The notes under the pieces are model-generated. The model was not told where the DNA came from, made no database searches, and was given only the letters and a program-made list of their open reading frames with translations. A stretch of 64,000 bases of DNA from the NCBI RefSeq assembly GCF_002886255.1, contig NZ_KZ614149.1, forward strand, positions 1,178,001 to 1,242,000, written 5' to 3'. The stretch is from Alteribacillus bidgolensis. Lineage in GTDB: Bacteria > Bacillota > Bacilli > Bacillales > Marinococcaceae. Below, piece by piece: positions 24,320-33,464 of this stretch (within the stretch, counting starts at the first letter, position 1; each line of letters starts with the position of its first letter). The translations under genes were made by a program, and so were the position numbers.

Positions 24320-25942
24320 TTACAAATTAATTATTTTATGCAAATCACTCCCATAAAATTCTAGAGCATTTAGTGCTGATACTAAATCATCGCCATATTT
24401 ATTAACAAAGTATAAAATGTTAAAAACTCGTTCCTGAGGCCTATCTAAAGGGCGTAAAATTTGAGCCGTTGTTCTTATTTTTTGAAGGCGACATTCTTCC
24501 TGGTTCTCCTGGAATCCGTCTATTTTTTTCGCTAAATCCATAATATTTTTTTTCAGTAATAACCAATTTTTGTCACCGAAACTTTTTTCTGATGGATTTA
24601 AATGCTCCCACTCCTCCCGCATCTTTGCATGATAGGGAGAAATTTCAGCTAGAAGAACCTCTGCCATATCGCCGCCGTCGACTTTTTTTGCCCTCTCTTT
24701 AAGCTGATTGATTATTTTATCTGCTTCACCGCTTAAAAACTGGATCGCTGAAAGGTTTTCATCTCGTAAAATGGATTGAATTCTCCGGGGAATAAACGTA
24801 AACTCGTATCTCGGAAAAACAGGCGGAACTTTCACATGAAAACTGTGAAAAAGCGGCTTCAGCATAGACCAATAGTTAATTTCACCCGGGCCAGCTACAA
24901 AAGTTAGCAACGGCAGTAATTTTTCTTGTATTAGCGGTCGTGTAAATACATTTGTGCTAAAAGAAACAGGAGAGGAAGACAATGAATCAAGTAATTCCTC
25001 TTTATAAAACACACCACGGCCTTTTTTATCAGTAAAAGACCGGCTGTCTCTTTCAAATAATAAATGCCTTTGAGAGCGATAATGATAGAATACGTGAAGA
25101 CCTTTCTGGGGAAGCCCTTCCGGCAGCGGGTACTTGGCTGCCTCTCGATTCTTTCTTCCATATTCTACTGCCTGTTGCACGGTTTCATGATTTTTTATTA
25201 AAGAAGCAAACGTATCTTTTTCTAACGCTCGCAGTTCAGGATTATGAGCATCTAACATAATTAGACCAGTATCCCTGAAAAGCCAGCGCATTACTTCACC
25301 AAAAAAATCTGTGTAATAAAAAGAACGCCCGGCTAATTTTTTTAAGGTATAGTAAATGCCTTTTGTATGATTGGTCTCCGGCAGATATTCTTTCAATTCA
25401 TTCCACCATTTGATTATTGCATCTTCTTCCATAAGCTGCTCTGACACCGGAACTCCCGGACGATACGAACCTTTATATGTAAATTTCTTTGGGCTGGCCG
25501 GCCCAGGAAGAAATATATGGTTTACTTCTTCCCAGTCGTGGTCCTCCCCTGCTATCCAAAAAACCGGGAGCACCGGAATTCCTAGACGCTTTTCTTGTTT
25601 TTGTGCTTCTTTTAGCGTCGTTAATGCTTTCGATATTGTATACAAAGGACCAGCTGCAAGACCTGCCTGCTGGCCGGTTACAACCATAACAGCATCTGAA
25701 TCCTTAAGCTTCTCGATTTCTTCGAGGGCTTTTTCGTTATAAAGAAAAGAACTATTGTATGTATGCAAATGATGATATAGTGCTTTTTTATCAAATGATC
25801 TTTCCTTTAATTCTTTAAAACGGCGATGGATTTCATCACCTGACAAACCATAATCGAAAAACGATGCGGCCTGCTCAACATTTTCTTTATAATCTCTTAC
25901 AAAAGAATTCGGATGAGGAAAATACGATTCAAAAACATCCAT
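24320..25942 (-). CDS. bshC: Bacillithiol biosynthesis cysteine-adding enzyme BshC
   Basis: The enzyme thought to add cysteine to GlcN-malate in the last step of bacillithiol synthesis. The 540-residue length equals B. subtilis BshC (539). The Rossmann-like core shows VVTGQQAGLAAGPLYTISKAL (about 86-106), PVFWIAGEDHDWEEVNH, and TFVAGPGEINYWSML in the middle, and a C-terminal coiled coil (about 430-500) ends in NALEFYGSDLHKIINL. It directly precedes mraZ, as in Bacillus (yllA). AAAGG lies 11 bases before the ATG. Confidence 0.96.
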   Translation of the reverse strand: MDVFESYFPHPNSFVRDYKENVEQAASFFDYGLSGDEIHRRFKELKERSFDKKALYHHLHTYNSSFLYNEKALEEIEKLKDSDAVMVVTGQQAGLAAGPLYTISKALTTLKEAQKQEKRLGIPVLPVFWIAGEDHDWEEVNHIFLPGPASPKKFTYKGSYRPGVPVSEQLMEEDAIIKWWNELKEYLPETNHTKGIYYTLKKLAGRSFYYTDFFGEVMRWLFRDTGLIMLDAHNPELRALEKDTFASLIKNHETVQQAVEYGRKNREAAKYPLPEGLPQKGLHVFYHYRSQRHLLFERDSRSFTDKKGRGVFYKEELLDSLSSSPVSFSTNVFTRPLIQEKLLPLLTFVAGPGEINYWSMLKPLFHSFHVKVPPVFPRYEFTFIPRRIQSILRDENLSAIQFLSGEADKIINQLKERAKKVDGGDMAEVLLAEISPYHAKMREEWEHLNPSEKSFGDKNWLLLKKNIMDLAKKIDGFQENQEECRLQKIRTTAQILRPLDRPQERVFNILYFVNKYGDDLVSALNALEFYGSDLHKIINL

Positions 25943-26007
25943 GTACGGTCCAACCTTTCTACTTCACCCGCGTTAACTTATTCTGTTTATCACAATATCA
26001 CGTTGTT

Positions 26008-26406
26008 TTAAGCAAGAAAAGCCGAAAATAAATAGCTCGTCAACCCATAGAAAGCGAGCAGAAAGTAGGCTGTAAAAAAAAGAAAAAAATTAAATCTCCA
26101 AATTCCTTTCATTAATTTTACAAATTCGACTTCTTCTCTAGAACGGTAATGTAAAATTGTAAAAATCGCAGCAATCAATAAAATAATAATTATAATAATC
26201 CAAAAAAAAGACTCCCCCCATATGGCATTGGCGAGAAAATGGACGGAACCGATGAATAGAATAGTAGATGAGTCTGCAGCAAGCCGGATAGCTTTCCCTT
26301 TTCTTTTTGTCCATTTTACCGTAATGATATATACGATATACCAGGCTAAAAACGGGAGAGTGATCATGGTGGCGAATAAGAAAACCATTACATCAATCAA
26401 AATCAA
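26008..26406 (-). CDS. DUF3397 family membrane protein
   Basis: A 132-residue integral membrane protein with four hydrophobic segments (about 8-30, 45-62, 65-85 and 100-125). The pattern P..AWYIVYIITVKWTKRKGKAIRLAADSSTILFIGSVHFL fits the DUF3397 family, which is found next to bshC in Bacillaceae and has no known function. The start is likely the TTG at 26406, five bases after GGGGAG; a longer in-frame extension has an unlikely soluble N-terminus. It is transcribed toward bshC with a 65-base gap. Confidence 0.75.
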   Translation of the reverse strand: MILIDVMVFLFATMITLPFLAWYIVYIITVKWTKRKGKAIRLAADSSTILFIGSVHFLANAIWGESFFWIIIIIILLIAAIFTILHYRSREEVEFVKLMKGIWRFNFFLFFTAYFLLAFYGLTSYLFSAFLA

Positions 26407-26632
26407 ACACACTCCCCTCTCCTGCCAAGCACCGCGTGGAAAACCGCTCACGGTTAAACAGGGCAAAAGCGTTTTTCTAAAATTCAGCATATACGACTAT
26501 TACTCATTAATCAAGGGGGAAGACTGTTTGAAAGTTAAAATTATTGCGCCTATTTGAAGTGAAGATATCTTTTACCAAAAGTGTTTTACGGTATAGTACA
26601 ATAGAGGTAGATCTAAGTAGAGGAGGCTTAAT

Positions 26633-27145
26633 ATGAGTACACATCATGTAAAGCGCTTACTTGTAAACTACAAAACATTAGAAGAATTCAATAACTTTAA
26701 AGAAATTGGAGCACAAGAACTTTCGATGAAAGAGGAGTTAGAAGAAAACATTATTGAAAACGACAGCGAGTCCCCTTTTTATGGTATTTATTACGGTGAC
26801 CGGCTCGTTGCCAGAATGTGTTTATACAAAATTCATAGTAAATTTGATCGCTACTTTGAACCGCCTCAAGATTATTTAGAACTCTGGAAACTAGAGGTCC
26901 TTCAGCCATATCGAAACAAAGGGTTTGGAAAATCACTTGTGGATTTTGCAAAAAGTTTTAATCTCCCGGTAAAGACGAATGCCAGACAGCGTTCCGATAA
27001 TTTTTGGGAGAAAATGGGCTTTGAGTCTGTTGAGTATAACCCTGAACGTGACCGCGGAGAAAATCCATATGTATGGTACCCAGCAGGAGTGCAAGCTCAA
27101 GAACAGCCGGGTTCAGTAGGCACAACAAATTTAGGCCCAGAATAA
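26633..27145 (+). CDS. ylbP: GNAT family N-acetyltransferase YlbP
   Basis: A 170-residue GNAT protein. The acetyl-CoA loop reads VLQPYRNKGFGKSLVDFAKS (about 89-108), and the later NARQRSDNFWEKMGFESVEY is the typical fourth motif. The C-terminal 20 residues are variable. The substrate is not known. AGAGGAGG lies before the ATG. It is divergent from the DUF3397 gene, and a likely promoter (TTTTAC, 16 bases, TATAGT) sits about 50 bases upstream. Confidence 0.88.
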   Translation: MSTHHVKRLLVNYKTLEEFNNFKEIGAQELSMKEELEENIIENDSESPFYGIYYGDRLVARMCLYKIHSKFDRYFEPPQDYLELWKLEVLQPYRNKGFGKSLVDFAKSFNLPVKTNARQRSDNFWEKMGFESVEYNPERDRGENPYVWYPAGVQAQEQPGSVGTTNLGPE

Positions 27146-27159
27146 TAAAAATATCAATG

Positions 27160-27232
27160 AACCAGGGAATATTGGATCTGTTTACACTACATTATTCTAT
27201 GAAATAAGAGATGCTCCCTGGTTCCTTTTATT
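27160..27232. terminator. Bidirectional terminator between ylbP and gerR
   Basis: GAACCAGGGA and TCCCTGGTTC form a 10-bp stem with a long (about 45-base) loop, followed by CTTTTATTT on the plus strand. It lies between convergent genes. Confidence 0.65.
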
Positions 27233-27253
27233 TGAATCTGCCATCGGTTGTAT

Positions 27254-27889
27254 CTAGCCGCTTTCTTCCATCTCTTTGTCTTCATTCAAATAAGGCAAGG
27301 CCCCTTCCGACAGAGCTCTGGCTTTTTCCATGACTTCTAACAACGCCTTGTAATCTTCCTTTAATCGATTGAAATCTTTTTTAACTTGATTTAGTTCTTG
27401 ATCAAGTTTTTCTTTTTCACGCTGCAGTTCGTTCTTTTTTTCAAGCAGCTGTTCTGCTTGTTGGGCTTCGTTTTCTTCCAAGTAATCAGATAGCTCCCTT
27501 AAAAAAGAAACCATGTTTTTTAACTCTTCAGCCATTTTAGCCGGCTCTAAGTTCTTTTGTACTGCAGGAACATTCGGGGATTCTTTTTTCATCGATGTTT
27601 TTGTCTGTGTATCTTCTTCTACTAGTTTTTCAATCTCTTTTTCTGGGGAAGCAAATGTTTTTTCTGTATTTCCTTTATGTTTTCTAGCTAATTCAATGGC
27701 TGCTTCATATTTTTTTCTAATACAAGCATTCCAGCGAAACCCACAAGCTGCAGCTGTTCTAGAAAGTTTCTCACCTGCTTCTTGAAAAGCTGCCAACTGT
27801 GTACTTCCTTCTCTTACATGTCTTAAAACAATTTCTGCCAACATGATATCTTCATCAGCAGACCAAGCATCCTGACGTGGTAATGCCAT
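27254..27889 (-). CDS. gerR: RsfA-family sporulation regulator GerR (YlbO)
   Basis: A 211-residue DNA-binding protein of the RsfA/YlbO family. The N-terminal Myb/SANT-like domain is clear (AWSADEDIMLAEIVLRHVREG ... RTAAACGFRWNACIRKKY, residues 7-60). A linker follows and then a long coiled coil (about 120-195, rich in K, E and L). B. subtilis YlbO was renamed GerR, a mother-cell regulator made under sigma-E. I use that name because of position next to ylbP and the family; RsfA itself is a close paralogue. GGAGGG precedes the ATG. Confidence 0.85.
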   Translation of the reverse strand: MALPRQDAWSADEDIMLAEIVLRHVREGSTQLAAFQEAGEKLSRTAAACGFRWNACIRKKYEAAIELARKHKGNTEKTFASPEKEIEKLVEEDTQTKTSMKKESPNVPAVQKNLEPAKMAEELKNMVSFLRELSDYLEENEAQQAEQLLEKKNELQREKEKLDQELNQVKKDFNRLKEDYKALLEVMEKARALSEGALPYLNEDKEMEESG

Positions 27890-28024
27890 TACGATCCCTC
27901 CGATCTTTTTCTTTATTTCTATGATTAAAAACTAGAAGATAGAATGACTCTATCAAAAGATTATCTCCTACTTCACAAAAAAATATTCCAAGTTAAAGAA
28001 AAAGAAAGGAAAGATCGAAAATAT

Positions 28025-28792
28025 TTATCGTTTTCGCTGCCGAAAAACCTCTACTGCTTGATGATGAATATCAGTCTCCCAAAGGATCGAGCATTCTTCT
28101 ACTTCTTTTTGAATCCTTCCTTTCAAGGAGGAAAGGTTTGTTCTATCAAGCTTTCGTTGTTTATAAGCTTTAAGTACTTGTAAAGGCACATTCCGCCACG
28201 CCGAAAAATGATTCTCTGCTTCGGTCTTTACATCATTGTTACCTAATACTTGTTGGACAAAGCCTAGTTCTTTGGCTTGCTGTGCGGAATATATTTGGCA
28301 TGACAACAGCATCTCAAACGCATCCTCTGGACGAAGGCGTTCCATTAGCATAGAAGCCCCTCCCCATCCTGTCGTTATAGCAAGCTTTCCTTGAACAAAA
28401 CCAATTTTTGATTGTGGAGCAGCAAGCCGAAAATCACAAGCTGTTGCAAGCTCTGCACCGCCTCCTATAGCTAATCCATTTAAAAGGGCAACTGTTGGTA
28501 TATTAAGCGCATACAATTTGAACAGTACCCGGCTCATTTGATGAAGCATTTGGTAAGCGTCTTCTTTCGTATACAGTTCATGAAACACGGAGAGATCTCC
28601 ACCCGAACAAAAAGCATCTTCACCTGTACCGGTAATAACCAGGCACTTGTCCTCTTGTTTTTCCTTCACTTCGTCAAGCATGACATGTAATTGCTCTATG
28701 ACTTCGTAATCTATTGCGTTTCGTTTTTCCGGCCGATTTAATTCAATATATGTAAAAAAATCAGTCCGTTTCAGATTGAGCTTATTTCCCAC
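28025..28792 (-). CDS. Crotonase-fold enoyl-CoA hydratase/isomerase family protein
   Basis: A 255-residue crotonase-fold protein. The acyl-CoA oxyanion-hole motifs are AFCSGGDLSVF (about 65) and ALLNGLAIGGGAELATACDFRLA (about 103-125). The segment where hydratases have GQPEI with a catalytic Glu reads GFVQGKLAITTGWGG here, so the usual Glu is Gln. That pattern is nearer to ethylmalonyl-CoA decarboxylase-like relatives, but I cannot assign the substrate. It lies between gerR and the rpmF terminator, on the minus strand. Confidence 0.8.
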   Translation of the reverse strand: MGNKLNLKRTDFFTYIELNRPEKRNAIDYEVIEQLHVMLDEVKEKQEDKCLVITGTGEDAFCSGGDLSVFHELYTKEDAYQMLHQMSRVLFKLYALNIPTVALLNGLAIGGGAELATACDFRLAAPQSKIGFVQGKLAITTGWGGASMLMERLRPEDAFEMLLSCQIYSAQQAKELGFVQQVLGNNDVKTEAENHFSAWRNVPLQVLKAYKQRKLDRTNLSSLKGRIQKEVEECSILWETDIHHQAVEVFRQRKR

Positions 28793-28825
28793 TTGGTTTC
28801 TCCCCCTTTTACTAAGATAAGGCTG

Positions 28826-28943
28826 TTGTTAAAAACTCGGCTTACCGCCAAGTCTAAATGGTCGAAGCCGTGGCTGCGGCAAACGCAGCCATTGGTGATT
28901 TCATATACTTTTAACTATAGCAGAATTTAACTTTTCTAAAATA
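28826..28943 (+). repeat. RUCCU two-hairpin repeat, copy D1
   Basis: First of two tandem copies in the 306-base gap between the crotonase gene and rpmF. Hairpin 1 arms are CGGCTTacCGCC / GGTCGAAGCCG, paired to the outer end. An extra hairpin GGCTGCG/CGCAGCC is inserted, and the second core hairpin is eroded. Confidence 0.65.
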
Positions 28944-29040
28944 TTAGAAAAACTCAGCTTGCCGCTGAGTCCTATAGCGGAAGTCGTAGTTTTGCTTATA
29001 CTTTAATCCTTTAACAAAGTTAACCACTCCTAAAATATAA
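28944..29040 (+). repeat. RUCCU two-hairpin repeat, copy D2
   Basis: A full core: hairpin 1 CTTgCCGCT / AGCGGAAG with loop GAGTCCTAT, hairpin 2 ACTTTA / CAAAGT around ATCCT. The CCGCT/AGCGG arm pair replaces CCGCC/GGCGG of other copies, a compensatory change. Confidence 0.75.
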
Positions 29041-29090
29041 AAAAAGCTGTTTCTACAAAGGGGAATAGCCCTTGTAAAACAGCTTTTTTA
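29041..29090 (-). terminator. Terminator downstream of rpmF
   Basis: AAAAAAGCTGTTT / AAACAGCTTTTTT with inner ACAAGGG/CCCCTTTGT pairing forms a strong palindrome with T-runs on both strands, just past the rpmF stop. Confidence 0.88.
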
Positions 29091-29098
29091 CCATACTA

Positions 29099-29272
29099 TT
29101 ACTTTTCCACTACCGTTTCACCTTTGTAAGAACCGCAATGCTTACATACACGGTGAGATAGCTTCATTTCGCCGCACTCTGAACATTTAACCATTCCAGG
29201 CACTTCAACTTTGTAGTGCGTGCGACGTTGTCTTGTGCGGGTTTTAGAAGTACGTCTTTTTGGTACTGCCAT
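29099..29272 (-). CDS. rpmF: 50S ribosomal protein L32
   Basis: A 57-residue basic ribosomal protein beginning MAVPKRRTSKTRTRQRRTHY, followed by two zinc-binding pairs, CSEC and CKHC, so this is the zinc-containing C+ form of L32. The start at 29272 follows AAAGGAGGTGG. It is co-transcribed with ylbN (51 bases upstream), the usual arrangement across bacteria. Confidence 0.98.
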   Translation of the reverse strand: MAVPKRRTSKTRTRQRRTHYKVEVPGMVKCSECGEMKLSHRVCKHCGSYKGETVVEK

Positions 29273-29323
29273 TCTTCCCACCTCCTTTACGGGGTTGCAT
29301 TTTTTCACAACAAGAGTTCCTCG

Positions 29324-29863
29324 TTATTTCTTTTTGTCAAAAAATTTGGCTAGATCAGCCATTCTCGGATCAACTTCATTTTGTTTTTCTGCTTTTTGAT
29401 TTTCCGCTGCCTGCTGGCTTATAACTTCCCAATCCTTGCCTTCTTGCGGAGCAGGTGATTCCTTTTCATCTATATCTTCCGCAAATATTTGAATCGGCAG
29501 TTCAAGCAGAATATTTTCTTTAATATACGGCAGCAGATCGACGTAACCATTTTCCGGTTCATGCAGAGAAATGTCCTCTTCATCGACAGGCATGCCATCT
29601 AAACGAAAACGTTCCGTTGCTTCTATATCAAAAGGAAAGTCCACATCGGCAAGCGTACGGGAACAAGGTAAAGTCATCGATCCTTTAATCTTTAAATAAA
29701 AAGCGACCGTTTCACCAGAAAATGCTGCACTGCCTGTAACCTTTACAGGCGTGATATCTCGAATCTCCCGGTCACGATCTATTAATTCTGATACATCTAC
29801 CTGTTCGTTCACCGTAAGACCTTCATGCCTTTTAGCAAGAAGTTGTTGTATACTCCATTTCAT
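29324..29863 (-). CDS. ylbN: YceD/DUF177 family protein YlbN
   Basis: A 179-residue member of the DUF177 (YceD) family, which nearly always precedes rpmF. The core CSRTLADVDFPFDIEATERF (about 73-92) and the later LPYIKENILLELPIQIFAED are typical; the C-terminus DPRMADLAKFFDKKK is the characteristic ending. In other bacteria and plastids the family has been linked to 23S rRNA/large-subunit maturation. GAGGTG precedes the ATG, and a consensus promoter lies 29 bases further up. Confidence 0.92.
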   Translation of the reverse strand: MKWSIQQLLAKRHEGLTVNEQVDVSELIDRDREIRDITPVKVTGSAAFSGETVAFYLKIKGSMTLPCSRTLADVDFPFDIEATERFRLDGMPVDEEDISLHEPENGYVDLLPYIKENILLELPIQIFAEDIDEKESPAPQEGKDWEVISQQAAENQKAEKQNEVDPRMADLAKFFDKKK

Positions 29864-29891
29864 CGGGTATCACCTCTAGGCAACAAGAGTA

Positions 29892-29920
29892 ATTATATCC
29901 ACCATGTATCTATTTGTCAA
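29892..29920 (-). promoter_or_regulatory. Consensus sigma-A promoter of ylbN-rpmF
   Basis: On the minus strand TTGACA (29920-29915), 17 bases, TATAAT (29897-29892): both hexamers match consensus exactly. This fits a highly expressed ribosomal protein operon. Confidence 0.9.
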
Positions 29921-29966
29921 TATTTTTTCTTTACATTATACTGATATGAAAAGCATATGCGTCCTG

Positions 29967-30050
29967 TTAGAAGAACTTGGCTTACCGCCAAATCCTTCTG
30001 GCCATATACTTTGATTCTTTAGCAAAGTTAAACTTTCCTATAGTAATAAA
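29967..30050 (+). repeat. RUCCU two-hairpin repeat, copy E
   Basis: Core with hairpin 1 CTTaCCGCC-AAATCCTTCT-GGC (3' arm shortened) and hairpin 2 ACTTTG/CAAAGT. It lies in the 371-base gap between ylbN and tmcAL. The rest of that gap (30051-30234) shows a small hairpin CTGTCaaagtGACAG at about 30098 and an AT-rich stretch before tmcAL. Confidence 0.65.
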
Positions 30051-30234
30051 ACGAACTTCGTCTTACTCACACACTTCAGCATGTAGAAGGTGCTGACGCT
30101 GTCAAAGTGACAGGGCATTATTGTTTATTTTTTTATATAACAGTTAGTATATCATAACATGCTGCATTCTTAAGAGAAAGATGTGTGTGTTAATCAAATA
30201 CCTATATCTTATTATGAAACAAAGGGAGGAAATT

Positions 30235-31455
30235 ATGAAAGCACTAGGTTTAATTGTAGAATATAACCCATTTCATAATGGGCATGCCTACCACCTTCAA
30301 GCTTCAAAAGAGAAAACAAAAGCAGATGTTGTCATTTGCGTAATGAGCGGCTATTTTCTGCAGCGAGGCGAACCTGCTCTTATGCCTAGAAGAGAACGAA
30401 CGTTAATGGCCCTTCAGGGCGGGGCTGATTTAGTTGTTGAACTTCCTTATATTTTTTCAAGTCAGCATGCCAGCTGGTTTGCTAAAGGCGCTGTCTCTGT
30501 TTTGCACCACCTAGATGCTGATGTTCTTTGTTTTGGCAGTGAACACGGCGATATCCAGCCATTTCTGGATGTATTAGCATTCCTTCAAACGAACGACAAA
30601 ATATACAATCAATACATTAAAGAATTCATTTATGAAGGGTACAGCTATCCAAAAGCAGTTTCTCTAGCTTTTTTAAAGCTTGAACCAGAAAAAGATTGGC
30701 CAGACTTAACCCAGCCAAACAATATACTTGGATATCATTATATTCAAGCAGTACACGACTTAAAAAGTTCTATTAAACCAGAAACCATCCGGCGCACAAA
30801 AGCTGGTTATCACGATCAACATATTTCTGAAAAATCGATTGCAAGCGCTACCAGCATTCGTCGGTCTCTTATCGATCAAGGGGAAAAACCAGGAGATATA
30901 GGACATACAATCCCCGTTCCAACACGAATTCTAATGGAAACTTATTTAAAAAAGCAGGCGAGTTTTTTTGATTGGGAGCAATATTTCCCGTTATTACAAG
31001 CGAAAACATTAACTTTATCTCCCTCGTACCTCGAGCAAATCTATGAAGCGGAAGAAGGGCTTGAGCACCGATTTCAATCATTTATTAAAACACATGATTC
31101 TTTTCAGTCATTTATGAGCGCGTTAAAAACCAAACGATATACGTGGACAAGGCTGCAGCGGCTGGCTGTCCAAACGTTAACAGGTACTACGAAAACAGAA
31201 GCAAATGAAGCATTGCTGACAAGCCAGGCGGATCATATCCGCATTTTAGGAATGAATAAAACCGGACAATCGTATTTAAACCGAATAAAAAAACATGTGG
31301 ATATCCCGTTGATTACAAATCTCCCAAAACAAAAAACACCACAGCAAAAGCTTGATGAAAGAGCTGCTCTCGCTTATTACAGCCCGTTACCGCCAAATAA
31401 AAGAAATACGAAATGGAAGGAAGAATATCAGCTTCCCCCCGTTTTTTTTTCATAA
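30235..31455 (+). CDS. tmcAL: tRNA(Met) cytidine acetate ligase TmcAL (YlbM)
   Basis: An ATP-dependent enzyme that acetylates the wobble cytidine of elongator tRNA-Met using acetate. The 406-residue product starts MKALGLIVEYNPFHNGHAYH, with the nucleotidyltransferase HxGH-type motif NGHAYH. It continues with MSGYFLQRGEPALM and SATSIRRSLI, both family-typical, then the helical C-terminal domain with MNKTGQSYL. The ATG at 30235 is supported by GGGAGG; an upstream frame extension has no ribosome site. It stands alone on the plus strand between ylbN and ddcP. Confidence 0.94.
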   Translation: MKALGLIVEYNPFHNGHAYHLQASKEKTKADVVICVMSGYFLQRGEPALMPRRERTLMALQGGADLVVELPYIFSSQHASWFAKGAVSVLHHLDADVLCFGSEHGDIQPFLDVLAFLQTNDKIYNQYIKEFIYEGYSYPKAVSLAFLKLEPEKDWPDLTQPNNILGYHYIQAVHDLKSSIKPETIRRTKAGYHDQHISEKSIASATSIRRSLIDQGEKPGDIGHTIPVPTRILMETYLKKQASFFDWEQYFPLLQAKTLTLSPSYLEQIYEAEEGLEHRFQSFIKTHDSFQSFMSALKTKRYTWTRLQRLAVQTLTGTTKTEANEALLTSQADHIRILGMNKTGQSYLNRIKKHVDIPLITNLPKQKTPQQKLDERAALAYYSPLPPNKRNTKWKEEYQLPPVFFS

Positions 31456-31541
31456 CGACCGATAACGTTACATGTAAGAAAAGCATCTTCATCAAAACAT
31501 AGGGTGCTGACTCATAATTTTTTTCATCGGATACAAAGAGA

Positions 31542-31568
31542 AAGGTTTTAGCCCACAGCTAAAACCTT
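31542..31568. terminator. Bidirectional terminator between tmcAL and ddcP
   Basis: AAGGTTTTAGC ccaca GCTAAAACCTT is a perfect 11-bp stem with A/T-rich flanks on both sides, between convergent genes. Confidence 0.85.
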
Positions 31569-31597
31569 ATTTAACGTCACTGATTTGTAAGAATAAA

Positions 31598-32674
31598 TTA
31601 GGATGCTTGATCCGTCTCATTTACTGTTTTTTCTTCAAGCCTGCTTTCTAAATAGGATACAGCATCATCAAATTCTTTTACAGGGACAACCTTCATGTCC
31701 GTATTGATGTCTTCAGCTGTTTTAACAGCTGTTTCATAGTTAGACGGATCAGCTATATCATCATCCGGGGCAAAAAAGATATCCACGCCTGACTTATCGG
31801 CAGCTACAATTTTCTGAGCAATGCCCCCGATTCTACCTACATTGCCTTCATCATCAATGCTGCCGGTTCCTGCCACATCCATTCCCCCGGTGAGATCTCC
31901 TTCGGTTAATTGATTATATATTTCAAGAGCGAACATTAATCCGGCAGAAGGCCCGCCAATAGCACCTGCTTCTATAGTGACCTCTGGGTCAAAATAAACA
32001 CTTCTTTGAGTAAAAGGGTATAGCAACCCAAGCCCTGTGTTGCTCTCTGCATTCATCTCTTCTGGAAATGTATCTACTTTTACTGTTTCAGTTTGCGTTT
32101 GATCGCCTCTTTGAACGGTAAGCTCCACTTCTTCCCCAGCTTTTTTACCTTCTAATAAAGCGTTCATTTCTTCCAGGGTTTGCAATGTTTCCCTGTTTAA
32201 TTCCGTAATAAGATCGCCTTCTTGCAAGTGATTAGATGCATCCATTTTCTCTATTACTTCCGTTACACGTATCCCTTTATACTCCACATCAAATTCAAAG
32301 CCTGCTTTTTCATAAGCAACCATTTTAGAAGCTTGCTGAGCGCTGTCCATCATCATTTCCTGACGATGAAAGTATTCTTCATCTGTTTCATTTTCTTGTA
32401 AATAAAGATCAGTTGGCACTACTTCGCGGTAATCCGAGAACTGAGCCCAAATGTATAATGGAACATTTGCTCTGCGCTGCCTTATCGTTGTCAAATAAAA
32501 TTGACCTTCTTCCCCAAAACCTTCTTCTACAGTAATCATGTCAGCAAGTGCCGTTGCTTCTCCCGGCTGGGAATAAAAATACGGTAATGGAATTTGATTC
32601 AACAGAAGAATGAGGATCAAAACAATAAGTAATACCCAGCTTCTGCGGATGCCTGGTTTCTTATTCCTTGCCAT
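31598..32674 (-). CDS. ddcP: Lon-like membrane protease with PDZ domain (YlbL/DdcP)
   Basis: A 358-residue membrane-anchored serine protease: an N-terminal membrane segment (about 10-30), a PDZ domain (EGDLITELNRETLQTLEEM, about 155-215) and a Lon-type proteolytic domain with catalytic Ser in GGPSAGLMFAL and Lys in GIAQKIVAA. In B. subtilis YlbL was renamed DdcP and, with CtpA, degrades the SOS division inhibitor YneA. The start at 32674 has AAGGAG seven bases upstream, and the gene overlaps the end of ylbK by 14 bases. Confidence 0.92.
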   Translation of the reverse strand: MARNKKPGIRRSWVLLIVLILILLLNQIPLPYFYSQPGEATALADMITVEEGFGEEGQFYLTTIRQRRANVPLYIWAQFSDYREVVPTDLYLQENETDEEYFHRQEMMMDSAQQASKMVAYEKAGFEFDVEYKGIRVTEVIEKMDASNHLQEGDLITELNRETLQTLEEMNALLEGKKAGEEVELTVQRGDQTQTETVKVDTFPEEMNAESNTGLGLLYPFTQRSVYFDPEVTIEAGAIGGPSAGLMFALEIYNQLTEGDLTGGMDVAGTGSIDDEGNVGRIGGIAQKIVAADKSGVDIFFAPDDDIADPSNYETAVKTAEDINTDMKVVPVKEFDDAVSYLESRLEEKTVNETDQAS

Positions 32675-33464
32675 GCTCGGTCTCCTTCCACTCATTTATC
32701 ATTTTTAGTATCTCTGGAATATAGCTTTCTGCTGTTTCTCTTCCGGCTTCTATTAATTTATCCACATTTTCAAAAACGACCGCATTGTAATACGAAGATA
32801 TAGGTTTAATAAGCACATCTGCATCGACTTCTTTGTATTTTATTAATTGTTTCCCCATAATATCCATGCTTTGCATAATCACATCATAAATAGAACCAAT
32901 CACTGGTTCTTTGTTATAAAAAGATACATCTACTGCTATGGTTAAATCTGCACCCATACTGCGAGCCGTGCTTGCCGGCACTCTATCTGCTACACCGCCA
33001 TCTACAAGCATCCGTCCTCTATAATTTTCAGGAACAAAGATTCCTGGTATGGAAATACTTGCTCGAACAGCATCCGCTGCACAGCCATCTCGGAATACAA
33101 TAGCTTCGCCGGATGTAAGATCGGTTGCCACAATTCCAACAGGAAGTCTCATATCTTCAATATTCATTTTTTTTGAGAGCATATAAATAAGTTCTTTTAC
33201 CCGCTGGCCTTGTACTAAACCCATTTTCGGGACATTAAAATCGAGGTAATATTTTCGTTTGAAAAGCCGGGCAAATTTTTCTAGCGTATCGGGTTCATGT
33301 CCTGCTCCATAAAGTGCAGCAACAAGCGCCCCCATGCTGCTTCCAGCTATTATATCTACCGGTATGTTGTTTTCTTGCAATTTCTCAAGTACTCCAATAT
33401 GTGCGTATCCTCTAACACCACCTGCCCCTAAAGCAAGCCCAATGGATGGGCGCTGCTGTTTCAC
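32661..33464 (-). CDS. ylbK: Patatin-like phospholipase YlbK
   Basis: A 267-residue NTE/RssA-type patatin-like protein. The glycine-rich oxyanion motif is GLALGAGGVRGYAHIGVL (about 9-26), the nucleophile elbow is GSSMG (Ser near 43), and the catalytic Asp lies in VDGGVADRVP (D-G-G/A). The enzyme should hydrolyse acyl esters of lipids; the natural substrate is unknown. It is the first gene of a ylbK-ddcP pair that overlap by 14 bases. Confidence 0.93.
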   Translation of the reverse strand: MKQQRPSIGLALGAGGVRGYAHIGVLEKLQENNIPVDIIAGSSMGALVAALYGAGHEPDTLEKFARLFKRKYYLDFNVPKMGLVQGQRVKELIYMLSKKMNIEDMRLPVGIVATDLTSGEAIVFRDGCAADAVRASISIPGIFVPENYRGRMLVDGGVADRVPASTARSMGADLTIAVDVSFYNKEPVIGSIYDVIMQSMDIMGKQLIKYKEVDADVLIKPISSYYNAVVFENVDKLIEAGRETAESYIPEILKMINEWKETEHGKE

